Below, one piece after another: positions 1 to 10,134 of a stretch of 64,000 bases of DNA. Both the position numbers and the translations under genes were made by a program. Each line of letters begins with the position of its first letter. Position 1 is the first letter of the stretch. The notes under the pieces are model-generated. The model was not told the DNA's origin. It was given only the letters and a program-made list of their open reading frames with translations, and searched no databases. Source of the DNA: an uncultured Hyphomonas sp. (GTDB lineage: Bacteria > Pseudomonadota > Alphaproteobacteria > Caulobacterales > Hyphomonadaceae); the NCBI RefSeq assembly GCF_963678195.1, contig NZ_OY782759.1, forward strand, positions 3,417,961 to 3,481,960. The letters are read 5' to 3'.

Positions 1-1
1 G

Positions 2-457
2 ATCTCCGAACAGGTGAAGACCCAGCTGCAGGCGCTGATGAATGATTATCGCGCCGGTATCCAGGTGCAGAACGTCGAGATTCAGGAAGCGGCCGCCCCT
101 GCGCAGGTGCGCCAGGCCTTTATCGACGTGGTCAATGCCGGCCAGGATGCCGAAAAGGCGATCCAGGAAGCCAACAAGTACGCAAACGACATCATCCCGC
201 GTGCAGAAGGCCAGGCCCAGCAGGTGCTGCAGAACGCCGAAGCCTATCGCGAGCAGGTGATCGCCAACTCGACCGGTGAAGCGGCCCGCTTCACCTCCAT
301 CCTCGACGAATACCGCAAGGCACCGCAGGTGACCCGCGAGCGGATGTATCTCGAGACGATGGAACGCGTCCTCGGCAACACCGACAAGGTGATCCTCGAT
401 TCCGACTCCGGCGCGGTGCCATACCTGCCGGTCAACCCCAACCGCAGCAGCCAGTAG
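2..457 (+). CDS. hflK: HflK, protease modulator (3' part only)
   Basis: The open frame enters from the window edge and ends in TAG, leaving 151 residues. They match the C-terminal half of the SPFH/prohibitin protein HflK: a long Ala/Glu/Gln-rich coiled coil (PRAEGQAQQVLQNAEAYREQ region) followed by the typical segment with REREMYLETME-like spacing (here TRERMYLETMERVL) and a short Pro-rich tail. In Escherichia coli HflK pairs with HflC in a large inner-membrane cage that holds and modulates the FtsH protease. The hflC gene starts 11 bp downstream after an AGGAG ribosome site, so the two form one operon. The N-terminal membrane anchor and SPFH core lie outside the window. Confidence 0.9.
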   Translation: MSEQVKTQLQALMNDYRAGIQVQNVEIQEAAAPAQVRQAFIDVVNAGQDAEKAIQEANKYANDIIPRAEGQAQQVLQNAEAYREQVIANSTGEAARFTSILDEYRKAPQVTRERMYLETMERVLGNTDKVILDSDSGAVPYLPVNPNRSSQ

Positions 458-468
458 GAGCGATCATC

Positions 469-1362
469 ATGCGTGGACTTAGTATCGCCGCCCTCGTCAT
501 CGCCGCCGCGGCGCTGATCGTCGGCATGAACAGCTTTTTCATCGTCAACCAGACCGAACAGGCGCTTGTCCTGCAGGTTGGTAAGGCGCAGGCCGCCTAC
601 AATGCCCCCGGGCAGAACCAGGCCGGCCTGAAGGTGAAAATGCCCTTCATCCAGAACGTCATCAAATACGACCGCCGCAATATCGGCCTCGACATTCCGA
701 ACATCGAAGTGCTGGCCTCCAACCAGGAACAGCTGATCGTGGACGCCTTCGTGCGCTACCAGATCTCTGATCCCCTGGCCTTCTACCAGCGCCTGCAGAC
801 GCAGCGCGTGGCGGAGAACCAGCTGTCGCAGTTCACCAACACGGCCATCCGGAACGCCCTGGCCAACAAGCTGCCGGAGGAGATCATCTCCGGTCAGCGG
901 GCCACGCTGATGGACGAGATCCGGGAGAATTTGTCGGACTCCATCGCCGGACGCGGCATCGACATCATCGATGTTCGTATCCGCCGGGCGGACCTGCCCG
1001 CCGACGTGTCCGAGCGTGTCTTCCGCCGCATGGAAGCGGCCCGGAACCAGGAAGCCGAGCTGATCCGCGCCAATGGTGACAAGCAGGCCCAGGCCGTTCG
1101 CGCCAAAGCAGATCGCGACAAGACGGTGATCCTCGCCGAAGCGAACCAGAGGTCTGAAGAGATCCGCGGTGAAGGCGATGCCAAGCGGAACGAGATCTAT
1201 GCCAGCGCTTATGGCCGTGATCCGGAATTCTTCCGCTTCCAGCGCGCCCTGATCGCCTGCGAACAGTCGCTGAAGAAGGGCACGACGCAGATCGTGGTCG
1301 CCCCGGACAATCTTGGCCTGTGCGACGAGTTCATCGCTGCCGCGCGCAAGAACTCGAAATAA
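469..1362 (+). CDS. hflC: HflC, SPFH-domain partner of HflK
   Basis: This is a 297-residue SPFH protein. An N-terminal hydrophobic segment (about residues 4-24) anchors it in the inner membrane. The SPFH/band-7 domain follows (TEQALVLQVGK onward), then a charged Ala/Glu/Arg helical region (AARNQEAELIRANGDKQAQA) typical of HflC. Length agrees with the family. In E. coli it forms the HflKC complex around FtsH and affects membrane-protein quality control. The start is supported by AGGAG a few bases upstream and the operon position directly after hflK. A DUF2065 gene follows after 20 bp and a Do-type protease after that, so this is an envelope-proteostasis cluster. Confidence 0.95.
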   Translation: MRGLSIAALVIAAAALIVGMNSFFIVNQTEQALVLQVGKAQAAYNAPGQNQAGLKVKMPFIQNVIKYDRRNIGLDIPNIEVLASNQEQLIVDAFVRYQISDPLAFYQRLQTQRVAENQLSQFTNTAIRNALANKLPEEIISGQRATLMDEIRENLSDSIAGRGIDIIDVRIRRADLPADVSERVFRRMEAARNQEAELIRANGDKQAQAVRAKADRDKTVILAEANQRSEEIRGEGDAKRNEIYASAYGRDPEFFRFQRALIACEQSLKKGTTQIVVAPDNLGLCDEFIAAARKNSK

Positions 1363-1382
1363 GCTGAAGGAGTCTTTCAGCG

Positions 1383-1583
1383 ATGACACTGCCACTGATC
1401 CTGCTGGCGGGTGTCGGCATGTGGTTCCTGTTGGAAGGGGCGGCCTATGCGGTCGCCCCGGACTTCATGCGGCGCCTCGCTGTTCTGGTAACCCAGTTGA
1501 GCACAAGGGAGCTGACCATGGCCGGCCTTGGCGGCGGGGCTGTCGGCATCGTGCTGATCTGGCTTGCAGTTCACTTGGGCTGA
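1383..1583 (+). CDS. DUF2065 family small membrane protein
   Basis: This 66-residue protein is made almost entirely of two hydrophobic segments (about residues 3-25 and 44-64) separated by a short basic stretch (RRLAVLVTQL). The pattern, with a conserved leucine-rich FxLEG-like start, is that of the DUF2065 (YjeT-type) family, commonly found beside hflKC. Its function is unknown. AAGGAG lies 12 bases before the ATG, and the gene sits 20 bp behind hflC, so it is probably cotranscribed. The family call rests on recognising the short sequence plus its context. Confidence 0.75.
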   Translation: MTLPLILLAGVGMWFLLEGAAYAVAPDFMRRLAVLVTQLSTRELTMAGLGGGAVGIVLIWLAVHLG

Positions 1584-1666
1584 ACCTGTTGCACCTTGCC
1601 CGCAAAGCGCCATAGTCTGCGGTGAAAATAAATCCATATTCCGCCCGCAGAGGAAGCCGAAGTCCC

Positions 1667-3118
1667 ATGCGTTTCCCGGCTCTTGCCGCCCTTGCCGTTC
1701 TCGTCTCCGTTCCGCTGGCCGCCCCCGCTGCGGCCCAGCAGAGCCTGTCGCAAACCCTCGACCAGATCGATCCCAAGGAGCGCCCGGCCAGCTTCCGGGA
1801 CCTGTCGAAACGGCTGATGCCGGCGGTGGTGAACATTTCCACCTCCAAGACCGTCGCGCCGGATGGCATGCCCACCTTCCCGGAGGGCTCGCCGATGGAA
1901 CGGTTCAACGATTTCTTCGGCCGCGACGAAGACGGGTTCCGCCGCGAGGGCTCGCTCGGCTCCGGTTTCGTCATCAGTGCCGACGGCTATGTCGTGACGA
2001 ACAATCACGTCATCGAAGGCGCCGACGAAATCGAAGTGAACTTCGCCAATGGCCGCGTGCTGGAGGCCGAACTGATCGGCCGCGACCAGGACACCGACCT
2101 TGCCGTGCTGAAGGTCAAATCCAGCACGCCCCTGCCCTTTGTCAGCTTCGCCGACAGCGACAGCGCCGAAGTCGGCGACTGGGTGATCGCCATCGGCAAC
2201 CCGTTCGGCTTCGGCGGTTCGGTCTCTGCCGGCATCATCTCGGCCCGCAACCGCGACCTGAATGCCGGGCGGTCGGACGACTTCATCCAGACAGACGCCG
2301 CCATCAACCGCGGCAATTCCGGCGGCCCGCTGTTCAATCTGGGCGGCGAAGTCGTGGGCGTGAACACGGCGATCATCTCGCCGACCGGCGGCAGCGTCGG
2401 CATCGGTTTCTCGGTGCCCTCGAACCTCGTCAACAAGATTACCGGCGAACTCATCAAGTCCGGCCGCATCCGCCGCTCCTGGATGGGCGTCAATGTTCAG
2501 GATGCAGATGAAAATCTCGTGCGCGCCTACAAGGCCAGCGCCAAGGGCGGCGTGATCGTCACCCGCATCACCGATGACGGGCCGGCCGACAAGGCGATGC
2601 TGGAAGTCGGTGACCTGATCCTCAGCTTCGACAACCAGCCGGTTGCCAGCGTGCGGGAACTGACCCGCGTGATCGCCGACACACCGATCGGCAAGGACGT
2701 GCCCGTGCGCCTGGTGCGCGATGGCCGCGCCCGCACCTTCACCGTCACCATGGGCGAACTGGAAGAGCAGACCGATGACGAGGCGGCCCAGCTGCCGGAC
2801 CTGCCGGCCAGCGCCAATGATCTCGGGGCTGACCTGACCGGCATCGACGACGACATCCGCCGCCGCTACGGCATTCCCAAGGATGTCGACGGCGTGGTCG
2901 TCACCTCCGTCTCAGCGCGCGGCCCGGCCTATGGCAAGCTGGTGCGCGGCGATGTGATCGTCGAGGTGAATTTCGAACGCGTCACCACGGTCAGCGAAAC
3001 GCTGGACAAGGTCAAAGCCGCCCGCGCCAACCCGGCTGAGCCGCTGCTGATCCGCGTCAAACGCCGCGGCGAAGCCGGCTGGTTCGACCAGTTCCTCAGC
3101 GTGGACCTCGGGAAGTAA
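1667..3118 (+). CDS. Do-family periplasmic serine endoprotease (DegP/DegQ-like)
   Basis: This HtrA-type protease has 483 residues. The ATG at 1667 is preferred over the in-frame GTG at 1622 because it has AGAGGAAG upstream and opens a clean signal peptide (Leu/Ala-rich, cleavage near AAAQQ). The trypsin-like domain shows the full triad: His114 (NNHVIEG), Asp144 (DTDLAVL) and Ser218 (RGNSGGPLFN). Two PDZ domains follow, roughly residues 245-345 and 385-475. The family degrades or refolds damaged periplasmic proteins and is often under envelope-stress control. It lies downstream of hflKC and the DUF2065 gene, as in many alphaproteobacteria. DegP and DegQ cannot be told apart from sequence alone. 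Confidence 0.93.
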   Translation: MRFPALAALAVLVSVPLAAPAAAQQSLSQTLDQIDPKERPASFRDLSKRLMPAVVNISTSKTVAPDGMPTFPEGSPMERFNDFFGRDEDGFRREGSLGSGFVISADGYVVTNNHVIEGADEIEVNFANGRVLEAELIGRDQDTDLAVLKVKSSTPLPFVSFADSDSAEVGDWVIAIGNPFGFGGSVSAGIISARNRDLNAGRSDDFIQTDAAINRGNSGGPLFNLGGEVVGVNTAIISPTGGSVGIGFSVPSNLVNKITGELIKSGRIRRSWMGVNVQDADENLVRAYKASAKGGVIVTRITDDGPADKAMLEVGDLILSFDNQPVASVRELTRVIADTPIGKDVPVRLVRDGRARTFTVTMGELEEQTDDEAAQLPDLPASANDLGADLTGIDDDIRRRYGIPKDVDGVVVTSVSARGPAYGKLVRGDVIVEVNFERVTTVSETLDKVKAARANPAEPLLIRVKRRGEAGWFDQFLSVDLGK

Positions 3119-3196
3119 ACCCTGCGTACCGCAGGAAAGACGCAAAACGGGCGCTATATAGTGTCCATAGATGGTCCATAGAGGGTGTTTGTGATT

Positions 3197-3211
3197 GTCC
3201 GGAAGCCGGAC
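3197..3211. terminator. weak hairpin between convergent genes
   Basis: GTCCGG-AAG-CCGGAC makes a 6-bp stem with a 3-nt loop between the convergent protease and serB genes. It is flanked by short T/A-containing stretches but lacks a clear U-tract on either strand, so it is only a possible bidirectional terminator. A second small hairpin (CCTGCG-TAC-CGCAGG, 3120-3134) sits just behind the protease stop codon. Confidence 0.3.
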
Positions 3212-3223
3212 TTATCCAACACT

Positions 3224-4108
3224 TCAGCCGACGAATTCCTTCGCCTCATAGCCCTGGAAGAAGAGCGCGGCGCGAAGGTCTGTGTGTTCGATCGCGGCAT
3301 GCGCTTCGGCGGCCACGACGGGCTTTGCGTGATAGGCGATGCCGAGGCCCGAGGCCTTGATCATGGCGAGGTCGTTCGCTCCGTCGCCCATCGCGATCAC
3401 GTCGCCCCGGCTGATCCCTTTGCCAGCGGCAAACTCGTCCAGCGCCGAGAGTTTCGCCTCGCGGCCAAGGATCGGCCGGCCGACCTCCCCTGTCAGGGCC
3501 TTGCCGTCATCGATCAGCGTGTTGCCCCGGTGGGTATGGAAGCCTGCTGCAGCGGCCACGCGTGAGGTGAAATAGGTGAAACCGCCTGAAACCAGTACAG
3601 TTTCCGCCCCGTCCGCCTTCATCGTTTCGACCAGGGTTTTCGCGCCGGGATTCAGCGTGATGCGTTCCGAATAGGCCTGCTCCAGCGCGTCGAGGCCGAG
3701 GCCTTTCAGCATGGCGACCCGGGTTGTGAGGGCGCCTTCAAAGTCCAGCTCGCCGCGCATGGCGCGTTCGGTAATCGCGGAGACTTCGGCTTTCAGCCCG
3801 GCAAAATCCGCCAGTTCGTCCAGGCATTCCTGGCCGATAATGGTGGAATCCATGTCCGAGATCAGCAGGCGTTTGCGGCCGCTGTCTGCAGGGAGCACAG
3901 CGGTATCGACGGGGTGCCCCATGTCCGCCAGCCGGGCCCGCAGACGGGCGGCCTCGTCCCGGTCGCCCGGCAGGTGCCACTCCAGAGCGACCAGCCCGTC
4001 GACGCTGCCCAGCGCCCGGGATGGCGCCACACGGCCAAGCTCGGACGAGACCTCCGCTTCCAGCTTCGCCGCATCCATGGCGGCGACGGCAACAATCCTT
4101 AAGCTCAT
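3224..4108 (-). CDS. serB: Phosphoserine phosphatase SerB
   Basis: This 294-residue HAD-superfamily enzyme hydrolyses O-phosphoserine to serine, the last step of serine synthesis. Motif I is DMDSTI with nucleophile Asp85 and acid/base Asp87. The following EC in IGQECLDELA is the SerB substrate-recognition segment. Motif II is VSGGFTYF, and the C-terminal Mg-binding motif is MGDGANDLAMI. The first ~75 residues form a small regulatory-like N-terminal domain, as in other long SerB proteins. It is divergent from miaA (71 bp between starts), the arrangement seen in several alphaproteobacteria. Confidence 0.95.
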   Translation of the reverse strand: MSLRIVAVAAMDAAKLEAEVSSELGRVAPSRALGSVDGLVALEWHLPGDRDEAARLRARLADMGHPVDTAVLPADSGRKRLLISDMDSTIIGQECLDELADFAGLKAEVSAITERAMRGELDFEGALTTRVAMLKGLGLDALEQAYSERITLNPGAKTLVETMKADGAETVLVSGGFTYFTSRVAAAAGFHTHRGNTLIDDGKALTGEVGRPILGREAKLSALDEFAAGKGISRGDVIAMGDGANDLAMIKASGLGIAYHAKPVVAAEAHAAIEHTDLRAALFFQGYEAKEFVG

Positions 4109-4179
4109 GGCAGTTTTCCCGGGTTTTCCCGCGTCATCATGGGTTTCCTCTTCGATGACAACCCCTTACCTCTATTGGC

Positions 4180-5130
4180 ATGCACCCGGCCATCCTGATC
4201 CACGGCCCCACGGCCAGCGGCAAGACCGCCCTCGCCATCGAAGTCGCCCGGCGGCTCGACGGAGAGGTGATCAATGCCGATTCCATGCAGGTCTACAGGG
4301 ATCTGAAAGTCATCTCAGCCCGCCCGGACGAGGAAGAGATGGCCGGCGTACCGCATCATCTGTTCGGCCATGTGAACGCCGCTGAGCGCTATTCCACCGG
4401 CCAGTGGCTGGAAGAGGCGCGGGCCAAGATCCGCGTCCTCCAGAAGAAGAACAAGCGCGCCGTCATTGTCGGCGGCACAGGGCTCTACCTGCTGGCGCTG
4501 ACGCAGGGCCTTTCCTCCATTCCGCCCGTGCCGGAGGATATCCGCGCTGAAGTCCGCGACATTGCCGAAGCCGAGGGTGCCGAAGGCCTGCGCGCCCGCC
4601 TTGCCCCGCATGATGCGGAGACGGCGGAGCGTCTCGGCACCGGCGACAGGCAACGCCTCGCCCGGGCTTATGAGGTCTGGCTGGCGACAGGCCGGCCGAT
4701 CACCGACTTCCATCATGAGCGCCAGCCCCCTGTCCTGCTGGACCGGGAATGGATGGGCTTCGCCCTCACCCCGCCGCGCGCCAAGCTCTATGCCAAGATC
4801 GACCGCCGCTTCGAAGGCATGCTGATGCAGGGCGCCATGGCCGAGGCCCGCGCGCTGATCGAGCGCGGCCTCGACCCCGAACTTCCCTGCATGAAGGCCC
4901 ATGGCATGCCCTGGCTGGCTGCCTTTGCCCGCGGCGAGATCAGCGCGGAATTTGCCGCCGAGAACGCAAAACGCGACACGCGGCGCTATGCAAAGAGGCA
5001 ATTCACGTGGATTGGCAGGCAATTCCCGTTCTGGCCGAGAATTCCCGGCACCGAAATGAGCGACCGCATGAGGGTTATTCTTGCCCTCTATAGGGAGATT
5101 GACAGGGAGATGGAGGCAGATTATTCCTAG
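4180..5130 (+). CDS. miaA: tRNA dimethylallyltransferase MiaA
   Basis: MiaA (316 residues) transfers a dimethylallyl group to N6 of A37 in tRNAs reading UNN codons. The P-loop is GPTASGKT at residues 9-16, followed by the DMAPP-site segment (NADSMQVYRDLKVISARP). The C-terminal tRNA-binding part contains KRDTRRYAKRQFTWIGRQ-like residues (here AKRDTRRYAKRQFTWI). No convincing Shine-Dalgarno sequence precedes the ATG, and the short divergent gap to serB leaves little room for a leader, so a leaderless or very short-leader transcript is possible. The ilv leader region begins right behind the stop codon. Confidence 0.95.
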   Translation: MHPAILIHGPTASGKTALAIEVARRLDGEVINADSMQVYRDLKVISARPDEEEMAGVPHHLFGHVNAAERYSTGQWLEEARAKIRVLQKKNKRAVIVGGTGLYLLALTQGLSSIPPVPEDIRAEVRDIAEAEGAEGLRARLAPHDAETAERLGTGDRQRLARAYEVWLATGRPITDFHHERQPPVLLDREWMGFALTPPRAKLYAKIDRRFEGMLMQGAMAEARALIERGLDPELPCMKAHGMPWLAAFARGEISAEFAAENAKRDTRRYAKRQFTWIGRQFPFWPRIPGTEMSDRMRVILALYREIDREMEADYS

Positions 5131-5154
5131 CCCCCGTCGTTGGAGGAAACGCAC

Positions 5155-5193
5155 GTGCGCATGTCAGAGGTACTCGTAATTAGGCACCCGTAG
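5155..5193 (+). CDS. ilv operon leader peptide (attenuation)
   Basis: A 12-codon frame begins at GTG 5155, with ATG 5161 as the alternative start, behind GGAGG at 5142-5146. It reads (M)RMSEVLVIRHP then TAG. Four consecutive codons are Val-Leu-Val-Ile, the three branched-chain amino acids, and it lies upstream of the acetolactate synthase gene. This is the signature of a leader peptide whose ribosome senses charged tRNA-Val/Leu/Ile. The stop codon falls inside the first hairpin of the leader (5185-5222). The assignment rests on position, composition and the two RNA hairpins. Confidence 0.75.
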   Translation: MRMSEVLVIRHP

Positions 5194-5222
5194 CCGCCGT
5201 TCATCAGAACCGGTTGCGGGTG
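5185..5222 (+). promoter_or_regulatory. ilv leader pause hairpin
   Basis: CACCCGTAGCC (5185-5195) can pair with GGTTGCGGGTG (5212-5222) over 11 positions, two of them G-U. The left arm overlaps the last codons and stop of the leader peptide. A ribosome completing translation would cover it, while a ribosome stalled at the Val/Leu/Ile codons would leave downstream RNA free to refold. This matches the 1:2 (pause) structure of amino-acid operon attenuators. I could not resolve the alternative antiterminator pairing by eye. Confidence 0.6.
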
Positions 5223-5230
5223 TGCGCACA

Positions 5231-5260
5231 AAAGGGTCTCCGAAGGGGGCCCTTTTTCTT
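5231..5260 (+). terminator. ilv attenuator terminator
   Basis: AAAGGGTCTCC (5231-5241) pairs with GGGGGCCCTTT (5245-5255), including two G-U pairs, and is followed by a T-rich run (TTTTTCTTTT overlapping the arm). It lies 60-90 bp before the acetolactate synthase ATG and after the leader peptide. That is the place expected for the conditional terminator of a branched-chain attenuator. As part of the untranslated leader of the operon it would stop transcription when Val/Leu/Ile are plentiful. Confidence 0.75.
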
Positions 5261-5319
5261 TTCAGATAACAATCCGGACAAACCCCCTCTTTTCTAACCC
5301 CAGACGCCAGAGCAAAGTC

Positions 5320-7092
5320 ATGACCGTCAAGACCAAACAGAAGACCGAAACACGCCTGATGACCGGCGCCGAGATCGTAATCACGGCCCTCCGGGAACAG
5401 GGTGTAGAAGTCATGTTTGGCTATCCGGGTGGCGCGGTCCTACCAATTTATGACGCGCTTTTCTCAGCGGATGACATCCGTCACGTTCTGGTGCGCCACG
5501 AACAGGGCGCAGGCCATGCGGCCGAAGGCTATGCCCGCTCCACCGGCAAATGCGGCGTGGCGCTGGTCACTTCCGGCCCCGGCGCGACCAATATGGTTAC
5601 GCCGATCACCGACGCGATGATGGATTCGATTCCCATCGTCGTCATCTCCGGCCAGGTGCCGACGCACCTGATCGGCACGGACGCTTTCCAGGAAGCCGAT
5701 ACGACGGGCATCACGCGCAGCTGCGCCAAGCACAATTACCTGGTCACCGATGTCGACCAGCTGGCCCGTACGATCCATGAGGCCTTCCATATCGCCACCT
5801 CCGGCCGCCCCGGCCCGGTGGTCATCGATATTCCGAAGGACGTCCAGTTCGCCACCGGCACCTATTCCGGCAAGGACGGCGTCCACAAGCCGACCTATAA
5901 GCCGAAGACCGAGCCGCAACCGGAAGCCATCGAGGCGGTCGCGGAGCTGATCGCCATGGCCCGCCGGCCTGTCTTCTACACCGGCGGCGGCGTCATCAAT
6001 TCCGGACCCAGAGGCTCCGAAGCGCTGCGCAAGCTGCAGGCCGAGACGGGCATTCCGGTCACGTCCACGCTGATGGGCCTTGGCGCCTTCCCCGCCTCCC
6101 ACCCCGACTGGCTGGGCATGGTGGGCATGCATGGCAGCTACGAAGCCAACAATGCGATGCATGATTGCGACCTGATGATCTGCGTCGGCGCCCGGTTCGA
6201 CGATCGCGTCACCGGCCGGATCGACGCTTTCTCGCCGAACTCGAAGAAGGTCCACATCGACATCGACCCCTCCTCGATCAACAAGATTGTCCGGGTCGAC
6301 GTGCCGATCGTTGCAGACTGCGCCGCGGCCCTCGAAGCTTTGATTACGGCGGTGAAACACCGCAAGGGCAAGCGCCCGGACCTTAAGCCGTGGAAGGCCG
6401 AGATCGACGCCTGGCGCGCCCGCGACTGTTTCGCCTATGCGCCGTCGGACGAGGTCATCAAGCCGCAATACGCGATCGAGCGCCTCTACGCCCTCACCCG
6501 ACAGCGCGAGACCTACATCACGACCGAAGTGGGCCAGCACCAGATGTGGGCAGCGCAATTCTTCCATTTCGACGAGCCGAACCACTGGATGACCTCCGGC
6601 GGCCTCGGCACGATGGGCTATGGCCTGCCCGCCGCGGTCGGCGTCCAGTGCGCCCATCCGGACGCGCTGGTCATCGATATCGCCGGCGAAGCGTCGATCC
6701 AGATGATGATGCAGGAACTGTCGACCGCTGTGCAGTTCTGCCTGCCGGTGAAGGTCTTCATCCTCAACAATGAGTGGATGGGCATGGTGCGCCAGTGGCA
6801 GGAATTGCTGCACGGAGAGCGCTATTCGCACTCCTATTCGGAAAGCCTGCCGGACTTCGTCAAACTGGCCGAAGCCATGGGCGCTCGCGGCATCCGCTGC
6901 GAAGACCCGGCCCTGCTGGACGACAAGATCATGGAAATGATCGAGCACCCGGGCCCGGTCCTGTTCGACTGCCGGATCGAGAAGGACGGCAACTGCCTGC
7001 CCATGATCCCGTCGGGCTCTGCACATAACGAGATGATCCTCGGGCAGATAACTGGTAACGAGATTGGTGAGACCGGGCGCAAGCTCGTCTGA
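5320..7092 (+). CDS. ilvB: Acetolactate synthase, catalytic (large) subunit
   Basis: This 590-residue ThDP enzyme makes acetolactate and acetohydroxybutyrate at the entry to Val/Leu/Ile synthesis. The catalytic glutamate is Glu61 in VRHEQGAGHAAEGYA. The ThDP-binding motif near residue 456 reads GEAS...LNNEW, i.e. GE in place of the more usual GD. Such forms occur in alphaproteobacterial enzymes, so I do not read it as inactivation. Length is normal. It is the first gene behind an attenuator-type leader, followed by an unknown membrane protein gene, then ilvH. The symbol ilvI would be equally valid. Confidence 0.95.
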   Translation: MTVKTKQKTETRLMTGAEIVITALREQGVEVMFGYPGGAVLPIYDALFSADDIRHVLVRHEQGAGHAAEGYARSTGKCGVALVTSGPGATNMVTPITDAMMDSIPIVVISGQVPTHLIGTDAFQEADTTGITRSCAKHNYLVTDVDQLARTIHEAFHIATSGRPGPVVIDIPKDVQFATGTYSGKDGVHKPTYKPKTEPQPEAIEAVAELIAMARRPVFYTGGGVINSGPRGSEALRKLQAETGIPVTSTLMGLGAFPASHPDWLGMVGMHGSYEANNAMHDCDLMICVGARFDDRVTGRIDAFSPNSKKVHIDIDPSSINKIVRVDVPIVADCAAALEALITAVKHRKGKRPDLKPWKAEIDAWRARDCFAYAPSDEVIKPQYAIERLYALTRQRETYITTEVGQHQMWAAQFFHFDEPNHWMTSGGLGTMGYGLPAAVGVQCAHPDALVIDIAGEASIQMMMQELSTAVQFCLPVKVFILNNEWMGMVRQWQELLHGERYSHSYSESLPDFVKLAEAMGARGIRCEDPALLDDKIMEMIEHPGPVLFDCRIEKDGNCLPMIPSGSAHNEMILGQITGNEIGETGRKLV

Positions 7093-7128
7093 CTTCTGAC
7101 AGACCGGGAAACGGCGCCGCTTCAGGGG

Positions 7129-7833
7129 ATGGTAATGGCCTTTGACAACATCTGGCAGATACTGGCTGACAATGTCGGCACGGTCGTCACGGTGGTGTCG
7201 GCCATTGCCGCCGTGATCGGCGCGCTCGCCAGCCGGGCCGAAACCCGCAAGCAGCGCCAGCTGCGTACCGAGCAATTGCGCCAGACCATCGACAGTTCCA
7301 GCCTCGACTGGGGCAATGCCGCCATCGATACGCTGGCGCGGGCGGCAATGCTGGCCCGCACCCGGCACATGCACGGGAATGAAGGGGCCTTCCAGACTGC
7401 CCGGGTGGCCACGCTGATCCACCTGACCTCCCTGATCGACAGGGGCCGCATGTTTTTCCCCAATCTCGACGAGCACAAGAAAGGCGCAGAGAAAGATGGC
7501 GCCTATCGTGGCTTCCGCCCGCCGATCCTTGATGCGATGGTCTGGGTTCACTGTGAAATCAAGGCGCTGACCCGTGAGGGTGGCCCCACCGGCGACAACA
7601 GCGCGGACTTCATCGATGAATGCCGCCGCCTGATTGTGTCCGAACTTCAGAGCCATCTCGATCCGCGGCGTCTGAACCAGGTGGTCGGGCGCTATGACGG
7701 GCAGACCCGTACCCATCAGACGCAAGCCATCGAGCGCGCTGAGTCCCTCAGGCAGCAACTCTTGACTCGGCGTCCCGGGGTCTCCATCGACAACCCAACC
7801 CGCCACCCTGAACAGCCGGAGACAGTACAATGA
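7129..7833 (+). CDS. Membrane-anchored protein of unknown function inside the ilv operon
   Basis: I do not recognise this 234-residue protein. It starts with a single hydrophobic segment (about residues 14-35, ILADNVGTVVTVVSAIAAVI) followed by a basic stretch (RAETRKQRQLRTEQLRQ). A soluble helical domain of about 180 residues follows, ending in a polar tail. The topology suggests a cytoplasmic domain tethered to the inner membrane. The start is ATG 7129 (ATG 7135 is an alternative), with AGGGGA just upstream. Its stop overlaps the ilvH start (ATGA at 7830-7833), so translation is probably coupled. It lies between the two subunit genes of acetolactate synthase, which are usually adjacent. Codon use looks like its neighbours. 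Confidence 0.8.
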   Translation: MVMAFDNIWQILADNVGTVVTVVSAIAAVIGALASRAETRKQRQLRTEQLRQTIDSSSLDWGNAAIDTLARAAMLARTRHMHGNEGAFQTARVATLIHLTSLIDRGRMFFPNLDEHKKGAEKDGAYRGFRPPILDAMVWVHCEIKALTREGGPTGDNSADFIDECRRLIVSELQSHLDPRRLNQVVGRYDGQTRTHQTQAIERAESLRQQLLTRRPGVSIDNPTRHPEQPETVQ

Positions 7834-8395
7834 GCGACGGATCCGGAACTCCAACCTCGACCGGACCGAAGTCCGCCTATTTCCTCAATCATGAGGATGA
7901 AGCCGTTGAGCGCCGCACGCTGGCCGTGCTGGTCGACAACGAACCGGGCGTGCTCGCCCGGGTCGTCGGCCTGTTCTCCGGACGCGGCTATAACATCGAC
8001 AGCCTGACCGTGGCCGAAGTGGATTCCTCCAGCCACCAGTCGCGCATCACCATCGTCACCCAGGGCACGCCGCACATCCTGGAACAGATCGAAGCGCAGC
8101 TGATGCGCCTCGTCCCGGTCGGCGAAGTCGTGGACATCACCAAGTCGAAGCGCGGCATCGAGCGTGAGCTCGCCCTCGTCAAAGTGGCCGGCACCGGCGA
8201 AAAGCGCGTCGAAGCGCTACGCATCGCCCAGATCTTCCGCGCCAGTGTGATCGACACGACGAATGAGAGCTTCATCTTCGAGATCACCGGCGCCTCCGAC
8301 AAGATCAGCCAGTTCGTGGACCTGATGACCCCGCTCGGCCTCGTCGAGGTCAGCCGCACGGGCGTTCTCTCCATAAAGCGCGGGAAGGAAAAAGG

Positions 8396-8399
<4 letters not shown>
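7830..8399 (+). CDS. ilvH: Acetolactate synthase, regulatory (small) subunit
   Basis: This 189-residue protein has an N-terminal ACT domain beginning at about residue 29 (TLAVLVDNEPGVLARVVGLF) and containing the GRGYNIDSL motif. The C-terminal ALS_ss domain follows. In the family the ACT domain binds valine and confers feedback inhibition on the catalytic subunit. About 25 polar N-terminal residues precede the ACT domain. The start overlaps the stop of the preceding membrane protein (ATGA), and its own stop overlaps the start of the next gene (ATGATG at 8396). The stretch therefore looks translationally coupled. Confidence 0.95.
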
Positions 8400-10125
<1,726 letters not shown>

Positions 10126-10134
10126 CCCCCCTCG

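Noticed and set aside
6682-6693. GE instead of GD in the ThDP motif of acetolactate synthase, as a sign of inactivation
   Set aside because: The same variation occurs in other alphaproteobacterial enzymes as far as I recall, and all other motifs are intact.
5464-7854. A 796-codon open frame antisense to acetolactate synthase and the following gene
   Set aside because: It crosses two genes with clear identity on the plus strand and its translation is low-complexity Arg/Gly/Asp/His; no ribosome site.
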